From assembly GCF_020217025.1 (NCBI RefSeq), contig NZ_JAIWOF010000216.1, forward strand, positions 1 through 10,000: a stretch of DNA of 10,000 nucleotides, in the 5' to 3' direction. The translations under genes were made by a program, and so were the position numbers. This DNA comes from Flavobacterium sp. (GTDB lineage Bacteria; Bacteroidota; Bacteroidia; Flavobacteriales; Flavobacteriaceae). Shown one piece after another: positions 5,871 through 10,000 of this stretch. Position 1 is the first letter of the stretch. Each line of letters begins with the position of its first letter. The notes under the pieces were generated by a model. It did not search any database. It was not told where the DNA came from and saw nothing but the letters and a program-made list of their open reading frames with translations.

Positions 5871-5907
5871 AACCTTTTCTACTGCTGTAGGAAAGGTTTT
5901 TCTTTTT
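5871..5907 (+). terminator. Intrinsic terminator after the lipoprotein gene
   Basis: AACCTTTTCTAC (5871-5882) pairs with GTAGGAAAGGTT (5887-5898), with one G-U wobble, around the loop TGCT. A T-rich tail (5897-5907) follows. It abuts the kdsA -7 element and separates the two transcripts. Confidence 0.82.
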
Positions 5908-5914
5908 ATCTTTG
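5907..5914 (+). promoter_or_regulatory. -7 element (TATCTTTG) of kdsA
   Basis: TATCTTTG matches TAnnTTTG and lies 21 bases before the ATG at 5936. It covers the in-frame TTG at 5912. The upstream -33 region is occupied by the terminator stem and has no TTG. Confidence 0.72.
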
Positions 5915-5935
5915 CAACTTCAAAATCAACACAAA

Positions 5936-6754
5936 ATGAATTTAAAAAACATTCCACAAATAAAACACACAGAAAGCGGTAATTTCTTTTTGTTAGCAGG
6001 ACCATGTGCCATTGAAGGTGAAGAAATGGCAATGCGTATAGCAGAAAAACTAGTTTCTGTTACTGATAAATTAGAAATCCCATACGTTTTTAAAGGTTCT
6101 TTCAAAAAAGCCAATCGTTCAAGAGTAGATAGTTTTACTGGAATTGGAGACGAAAAAGCATTAAAAATTCTTCAAAAAGTATCAAGAGAATTTGGTGTTC
6201 CAACCGTTACCGATATTCATACTAACGAAGATGCAGCAATGGCAGCTGAATATGTTGATATTTTACAAATTCCAGCTTTCTTAGTACGTCAAACCGATTT
6301 AGTAGTGGCTGCTGCCAATACAGGTAAAACCGTAAACTTAAAGAAAGGACAATTCATGAGTCCAGAAAGCATGAAACATGCTGTTCAAAAAGTATTGGAT
6401 TGCCAAAACGAAAACGTAATGGTAACTGATAGAGGAACCATGTTTGGCTACCAAGACATGATTGTAGATTTCAGGGGAATTCCAACTATGCAACAATACG
6501 CTTCAACTGTATTAGATGTAACACATTCGTTACAACAACCTAATCAAACTACTGGAGTAACAGGTGGTCGTCCCGATATGATTGAAACTATTGCCAAAGC
6601 AGGAATTGCTGTTGGTGTAGATGGAATTTTCATTGAAACGCATTTCGACCCAGCAAATGCAAAAAGCGATGGAGCAAACATGTTGCACTTAGATTACTTT
6701 GAAGGATTAATGACTAAACTAGTAGCTATTCGTAAAACCGTAAATCAATTTTAA
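5936..6754 (+). CDS. kdsA: 3-deoxy-8-phosphooctulonate synthase (KDO-8-phosphate synthase), metal-dependent class
   Basis: A 272-residue cytoplasmic enzyme that condenses phosphoenolpyruvate with D-arabinose 5-phosphate to give KDO-8-phosphate, the committed step to the KDO of the LPS inner core. It is a full-length TIM-barrel protein. Substrate-site motifs include FKGSFKKANRSRVDSF (52-67), TDIHT (92-96), QIPAFLVRQTDL (111-122) and KKGQFMSPE (136-144). The metal-site residues of the class II enzyme are all present: C24 (GPCAIE), H197 (VTHSLQ), E234 (FIETH) and D245 (AKSDG). E. coli KdsA, which needs no metal, has asparagine where C24 stands. An in-frame TTG at 5912 lies within the -7 element, so the ATG at 5936 is chosen. 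The barrel-protein gene follows 15 bases after the stop, probably on the same transcript. Confidence 0.96.
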   Translation: MNLKNIPQIKHTESGNFFLLAGPCAIEGEEMAMRIAEKLVSVTDKLEIPYVFKGSFKKANRSRVDSFTGIGDEKALKILQKVSREFGVPTVTDIHTNEDAAMAAEYVDILQIPAFLVRQTDLVVAAANTGKTVNLKKGQFMSPESMKHAVQKVLDCQNENVMVTDRGTMFGYQDMIVDFRGIPTMQQYASTVLDVTHSLQQPNQTTGVTGGRPDMIETIAKAGIAVGVDGIFIETHFDPANAKSDGANMLHLDYFEGLMTKLVAIRKTVNQF

Positions 6755-6769
6755 TATTTTTAACTTTTA

Positions 6770-7615
6770 ATGAAGCAACCATTTTTAATGGCTGTACTAA
6801 CTTTTTGTGTTTTTTCACAGTACACCTTTTCGCAAGAAACAGTAGAAAATCCTGAAAAATACACGAGCAATAACAAAGGTAAATTCTTCATCTTCTGGGG
6901 AGGTAATAGAGAGTCGTACTCAAGATCAGACATTCGTTTTAAAGGTGCCGATTACGACTTTACAATTTATGATGTAGCAGCACATGACAAACCTAAAGGA
7001 TGGCATTGCGATTATTTAAATCCAGCTCGAATGACCATTCCACAAACCAATTTAAGAATTGGCTACTTCATCTCCAATCATTACAACATTTCTATTGGTG
7101 TTGACCACATGAAATATGTAATGTATAACGACAGAAGAGTAGATTATTCAGGTTACTATCCTAATGCTGGTAGTTATAATGAGAATCCTGCAAATGGAGA
7201 ATTAACATTGGATGAAGACTTTTTGTTATTTGAACATACTGATGGATTGAACTATGTGAATTCTGAAATTTCTAGAGTTGATGATATTTCAAATTTATTT
7301 AAATTACCCAATACAGATAAATTTCAAATTAACTTAACAGAAGGAATTGGTGGAGGCTTTTTATATCCAAAAACAAATACCACATTATTAGGAAAAGAAC
7401 GTCATGATGACTTCAATATTGCAGGCTATGGTATTTCAGCAAAAGCTGGATTAAATTTTACTTTCTTTAAACATTTCTTTATTCAAACTGAATTAAAAGG
7501 AGGTTATATTGAAATGAATAATATTAGAACAACTAAAAGTAGTGCAGATTCTGCAGAACAACATTTTTGGTTCTTACAACGAATTGTTGCCGTTGGAGGT
7601 ATTTTTAGAATTTAA
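6770..7615 (+). CDS. Outer-membrane beta-barrel protein of unknown function
   Basis: A 281-residue protein with a Sec signal peptide (MKQPFLMAVLTFCVFSQYTFS, cleavage probably before Q22 or E23). The mature chain alternates polar and hydrophobic residues in strands such as KFFIFWGGNRESYSRSDI (37-54), NLRIGYFISNHYNISIGVDH (94-113), IGGGFLYPKTN (around 193-203), YGISAKAGLNFTFFKHFFIQ (219-238) and the final RIVAVGGIFRI (271-281). This is the pattern of an 8- to 12-strand barrel. A loop-like, acidic middle section (about 128-185) holds DYSGYYPNAGSYNENP. There is no lipobox and no domain I can name. The ATG is 15 bases after the kdsA stop with no terminator or -7 element between, so it is likely co-transcribed with kdsA and ends at the hairpin 7703-7741. 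An envelope role is an inference. Confidence 0.72.
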   Translation: MKQPFLMAVLTFCVFSQYTFSQETVENPEKYTSNNKGKFFIFWGGNRESYSRSDIRFKGADYDFTIYDVAAHDKPKGWHCDYLNPARMTIPQTNLRIGYFISNHYNISIGVDHMKYVMYNDRRVDYSGYYPNAGSYNENPANGELTLDEDFLLFEHTDGLNYVNSEISRVDDISNLFKLPNTDKFQINLTEGIGGGFLYPKTNTTLLGKERHDDFNIAGYGISAKAGLNFTFFKHFFIQTELKGGYIEMNNIRTTKSSADSAEQHFWFLQRIVAVGGIFRI

Positions 7616-7702
7616 TGACATATAAACCCGATTTCAGATTGATTTCATGGTTTTATTCAGCAACTATTTTTCCTTTTTTAATCGATTAATCGGAACAAAT
7701 AA

Positions 7703-7741
7703 AAAAAACCTCCGTTAGAATAATTCTAACGGAGGTTTTTT
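7703..7741. terminator. Bidirectional terminator between the barrel gene and the sugar permease
   Basis: CCTCCGTTAGAA (7709-7720) pairs perfectly with TTCTAACGGAGG (7724-7735). Runs of A (7701-7708) and T (7736-7741) lie on the two sides, so it works for both converging transcripts. The 85 bases before it (7616-7700) hold no recognisable gene. Confidence 0.94.
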
Positions 7742-7753
7742 ACTTTATAGTTT

Positions 7754-9409
7754 TTAATGACTTGCTTCTACTTCAATAGCATCTACATCAATGTTTTGTT
7801 TCTTTAATAAGCCTTTTACTAAAATGGCAAATAAAGTTAAGTAAGCAAAACAAACCACCGCTACAATATAGGATTGGTGAATTCCAATGATATCGGATAA
7901 TTTTCCTTGTAATGGAGGAATAATTCCACCTCCTAAAATCATCATAACTAAAAAGGCAGAACCTTGCGAAGTATATTTTCCTAATCCAATAATTGACAAA
8001 CTAAAAATAGAAGGCCACATAATACTACAAGCCAATCCACCTGATAAAAAGGCATAAATGGCAATTGTTCCCGTGCTAAATAATCCAATTAGCATAGCAA
8101 TTACTCCAAATGTTCCAAAAATCATTAAGGTTCTTGCTGGTTTATCTTTACTCAAAAAGAATGCTATAATTTGAATAATTACGCAAACAATATACCAATA
8201 CAAAGGTTTCATATCTTTACCTGAAATGATATTTACGCCTAAAATGATACCAAATGCAATAATTGGAATAATAAGTAAAGCCAATGTTTTCTTCATTCCT
8301 TGTAAATTGAAAACACTAATAGCACCAGCCCATCTTCCAATCATTAAACTTCCCCAATACATTGAAATGTAAGGTGCAATTTCGGAAGATTGTAAACCAC
8401 CAAATTCATCTAATTTTAATAATTCACCTAAATTACTTCCAACAGCAACTTCTACTCCAACATACGTAAATATAGCCAACATTCCTAAAACCAATTGTGG
8501 ATATTGCATAGCACCCCAACCTTCTGATTTCTTTTTTGCTGATGAATATGAAAACATCAAACCGCCCACTACTACTAACAAAGCACCTGAAAGCCAAAGC
8601 ATTCTGTATTGTTCTAAATCTGAAAAATCTACTGCAGAATAATTACTAGTATCTAATTGATAGGTTTTAAAAATTGGCACAAAACAAGCTGCCAATAAAA
8701 CCGTCATAATAACTAATATTCTTAATGCTTTGTTGGCTTTTTCCATTGGTTCGTTTGCAATTCCACTCGGTACTTTTTTTGAAAACCAAAATAAAGCAGC
8801 TGCAGCTACGAATAACAACCCAACACCAACATATAACAATACTACTTTGTTAAGTTCTAATGCTTTAATTTGTTCATCTGAGACAGATGCGGCTGTACCA
8901 AACAAAGCTAATGCTACAACAATAGGTCCGATGGTAGTTCCAAATGAATTGATTCCTCCACCAAGATTTACTCTACTCGCTCCTGTTTTTGGATCTCCTA
9001 ATAGAATAGCAAACGGATTGGCTGCGGTTTGTTGCAATGAAAAACCTAAAGCCATAATGAATAAACCTACTAACATTCCAGCATAAACACTTGCTTCAAC
9101 GGCAATAATCATGGCGCCTGCTCCAAGAGCAGAAAACAATAATCCATAAACAATACTTTTCTTGTAACCCCATTTTCCAACGATATCTTTTCCTGATAAA
9201 TCGCCTAAGGCAAACAACAATAAAGCTCCAATATAGTAAGCTGTATAAAATGCAAAATCAACCAATTGTGACTGAAATTGATCTAATGAAAAATAACTTT
9301 TACAAAAGGGAATAAAAATACTGTTTCCAGCCGCGATAAATCCCCAAAAGAAAAACACTGTAATTAGCGTATATAAGGCAGGATAATTGGTTTTGTTTTG
9401 ATTGTTCAT
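7754..9409 (-). CDS. Sugar permease of the major facilitator superfamily, FucP (fucose/glucose/galactose) family
   Basis: A 551-residue inner-membrane transporter. Family motifs in order: [17 protein letters not shown] (19-35), [14 protein letters not shown] (127-140), [12 protein letters not shown] (151-162), [11 protein letters not shown] (316-326), [14 protein letters not shown] (350-363), [20 protein letters not shown] (464-483) and [14 protein letters not shown] (493-506). Usual members are about 410-440 residues. The excess lies mainly between the two six-helix halves (about 211-300), where two additional hydrophobic segments (229-247, 271-289) make about 14 helices. Compared with E. 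coli FucP, the acidic residues D46 and E135 that serve binding and proton coupling align with S30 and Q127. A hexose or amino-sugar substrate is likely from the family but cannot be read from the sequence. It has its own promoter (9430-9458) and terminator (7703-7741). No sugar kinase or SusCD pair is nearby. Confidence 0.88.
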   Translation of the reverse strand: MNNQNKTNYPALYTLITVFFFWGFIAAGNSIFIPFCKSYFSLDQFQSQLVDFAFYTAYYIGALLLFALGDLSGKDIVGKWGYKKSIVYGLLFSALGAGAMIIAVEASVYAGMLVGLFIMALGFSLQQTAANPFAILLGDPKTGASRVNLGGGINSFGTTIGPIVVALALFGTAASVSDEQIKALELNKVVLLYVGVGLLFVAAAALFWFSKKVPSGIANEPMEKANKALRILVIMTVLLAACFVPIFKTYQLDTSNYSAVDFSDLEQYRMLWLSGALLVVVGGLMFSYSSAKKKSEGWGAMQYPQLVLGMLAIFTYVGVEVAVGSNLGELLKLDEFGGLQSSEIAPYISMYWGSLMIGRWAGAISVFNLQGMKKTLALLIIPIIAFGIILGVNIISGKDMKPLYWYIVCVIIQIIAFFLSKDKPARTLMIFGTFGVIAMLIGLFSTGTIAIYAFLSGGLACSIMWPSIFSLSIIGLGKYTSQGSAFLVMMILGGGIIPPLQGKLSDIIGIHQSYIVAVVCFAYLTLFAILVKGLLKKQNIDVDAIEVEASH

Positions 9410-9429
9410 TAGTTAGTGATTAGTTTTAA

Positions 9430-9458
9430 CAAATATATACGTTTTATTATAAAAACAA
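9430..9458 (-). promoter_or_regulatory. Promoter of the sugar permease: TTG-N18-TATATTTG
   Basis: On the minus strand TTG (9458-9456) is followed after 18 bases by TATATTTG (9437-9430), and the ATG begins 20 bases later. This is the best two-part Bacteroidota promoter in the window. Its -33 element lies in the U-tract of the upstream terminator. Confidence 0.75.
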
Positions 9459-9481
9459 AAAACCCGATGAAAACATCGGGC
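9451..9481 (-). terminator. Intrinsic terminator of the saccharopine-dehydrogenase-like gene
   Basis: CCCGATG (9463-9469) pairs with CATCGGG (9474-9480) around an AAAA loop. On the minus strand a T run (9462-9457, then 9455-9451) follows. It lies 7 bases past the end of the gene, and the permease promoter begins inside it. Confidence 0.87.
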
Positions 9482-9487
9482 TTGTTA

Positions 9488-10000
9488 TTATTTTGAAGCT
9501 ACAGCTTCTTGCTTTTCGTTAACATAATCTTGAAGATACTTAAAACGTTCTGTTAATTGACCATTTTCGGTAATTTTAGCTCTTTGTAAAATTCCATCTT
9601 TGTCTCCATTAAAGAAAGCTGGAATTACGTGTTGCATAAACATTTCACCAAAACCTTCACTCGCATCTTTAGGCAACTCACATGGTAAATTATCAACCGA
9701 CATTACCATAATTGAAGCTGGATGTGTATAAGGAACTTCTTTGTGTTCACTAGCCAAATATCCGAAAAATGGTTCTGCAATTGTTGAAGCTTTAAGAGTA
9801 CACGCCACTGGACCATCTACATCACACGAAATATCAGCAACCACTTGAATTTTATTATCTGGTGCTTTCAACATTTCACGAGTTAAGATATCTGGCGAAC
9901 CATTACCGTGAAAATGTCCAGCGATGAACATGTCGGCAACTTTCGCAAAACGCTCGAAATTTGATACGTAATCTTGTGGATTTTTATAGAAATCATTATT
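9488..10000 (-). CDS. Saccharopine dehydrogenase-like / alanine dehydrogenase-PNT family oxidoreductase, partial (N-terminus beyond right edge)
   Basis: The reading frame is open to the right edge, so the 170 visible residues are the C-terminal part; the methionine at 9931 is internal, preceded by FERFAKVAD. The segment VVADISCDVDGPVACTLKAS, followed by TIAEPFFGY, is the hallmark of the lysine-forming saccharopine dehydrogenase/LKR branch of the AlaDH/PNT superfamily: an ISCD strand end followed by a G-x-(V/I)-x-x-(T/S)-x-x-(A/S) strand. HFHGNGSPDILTREML (9922-9875) belongs to the same fold. Such enzymes interconvert lysine plus 2-oxoglutarate and saccharopine with NAD(P)H in the cytoplasm. 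The NAD-binding core and most catalytic residues lie outside the window, so substrate and direction cannot be settled; an alanine dehydrogenase-like or other oxidoreductase is the alternative. The tail NEKQEAVASK is variable. A terminator follows at 9451-9481. Confidence 0.65.
   Translation of the reverse strand, partial: NNDFYKNPQDYVSNFERFAKVADMFIAGHFHGNGSPDILTREMLKAPDNKIQVVADISCDVDGPVACTLKASTIAEPFFGYLASEHKEVPYTHPASIMVMSVDNLPCELPKDASEGFGEMFMQHVIPAFFNGDKDGILQRAKITENGQLTERFKYLQDYVNEKQEAVASK

Noticed and set aside
5860..5873. Two GTAAC motifs resembling half-sites of the palindrome at 4841-4856
   Set aside because: They are in direct, not inverted, orientation and lie in the 3' region of the lipoprotein transcript, so they do not form a Crp/Fnr dyad.
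5733..6114. Short frames on both strands around the lipoprotein-kdsA junction
   Set aside because: They overlap the lipoprotein end, the terminator and the kdsA start in other frames, and none has its own promoter or a protein-like composition.
7616..7700. The AT-rich stretch with ATCGATTAATCGG as a possible regulatory dyad
   Set aside because: The short dyad lies between a stop codon and a strong terminator with no promoter in reach; chance in AT-rich DNA is the simpler reading.
8730..9086. An open frame of 118 codons on the + strand, opposite the sugar permease
   Set aside because: It lies wholly antisense to a well-supported membrane protein, is low-complexity Asn/Ala/Pro-rich, and has no promoter element; it is a shadow of the opposite frame.
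1..10000. A search for a novel defence, mobile or biosynthetic system
   Set aside because: No integrase, transposase, nuclease, toxin-antitoxin pair, CRISPR repeat, tRNA or atypical-composition island was seen; gene content and promoter style are uniform across the window.

Overview
The window reads as ordinary chromosome from a member of the Bacteroidota, most likely a Flavobacterium-like organism. The DNA is AT-rich. Nearly every gene lacks a Shine-Dalgarno sequence and instead has a Bacteroidota -7 promoter element (TAnnTTTG) 15-25 bases before its ATG. The gene families point the same way: a Porin_O_P barrel, a DUF4199 membrane protein, a split YeeE/YedE transporter, a FucP-type sugar permease with the Bacteroidota insert, and a metal-dependent KdsA. 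I see no mobile element, CRISPR array, tRNA or rRNA, and no gene-free stretch longer than 300 bases.

Layout. 1-785 (-) is the N-terminal part of a CvfB/YitL-type S1 RNA-binding protein that runs off the left edge. 879-2117 (-) is an OprP-like porin, divergent from prmA at 2209-3042 (+). clpS (3162-3437, +) follows and converges on a small heavy-metal-associated protein (3469-3735, -) at a shared bidirectional terminator. Upstream of that small gene lie the two halves of a YeeE/YedE sulfur-compound transporter (3812-4225 and 4228-4794, -). These are divergent from a DUF4199 membrane protein plus lipoprotein pair (4897-5379 and 5381-5842, +). kdsA (5936-6754, +) has its own promoter and is followed 15 bases later by an outer-membrane barrel protein of unknown function (6770-7615, +). 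Another bidirectional terminator separates this from a large sugar permease (7754-9409, -). The C-terminal 170 residues of a saccharopine-dehydrogenase-like enzyme (9488-10000, -) run off the right edge.

How the genes work together. They are mostly independent housekeeping and envelope functions: translation (prmA), proteolysis (clpS), LPS core synthesis (kdsA), outer-membrane permeability (porin, barrel protein), and sulfur, metal and sugar uptake. The most interesting regulatory signal is a perfect 16-base palindrome of Crp/Fnr type (TGTAAC-N4-GTTACA, 4841-4856). It is centred about 40 bases upstream of the expected transcription start of the YeeE/YedE operon, which has no recognisable -33 element. 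Four genes have plausible-looking upstream TTG or GTG starts that actually fall inside or beside their promoters, so the downstream ATG is preferred. I found no clear case for an undescribed multi-gene system. The unknowns worth attention are the lipoprotein, the barrel protein, the YeeE/YedE operon with its operator, and the sugar permease lacking the FucP proton-coupling acids.
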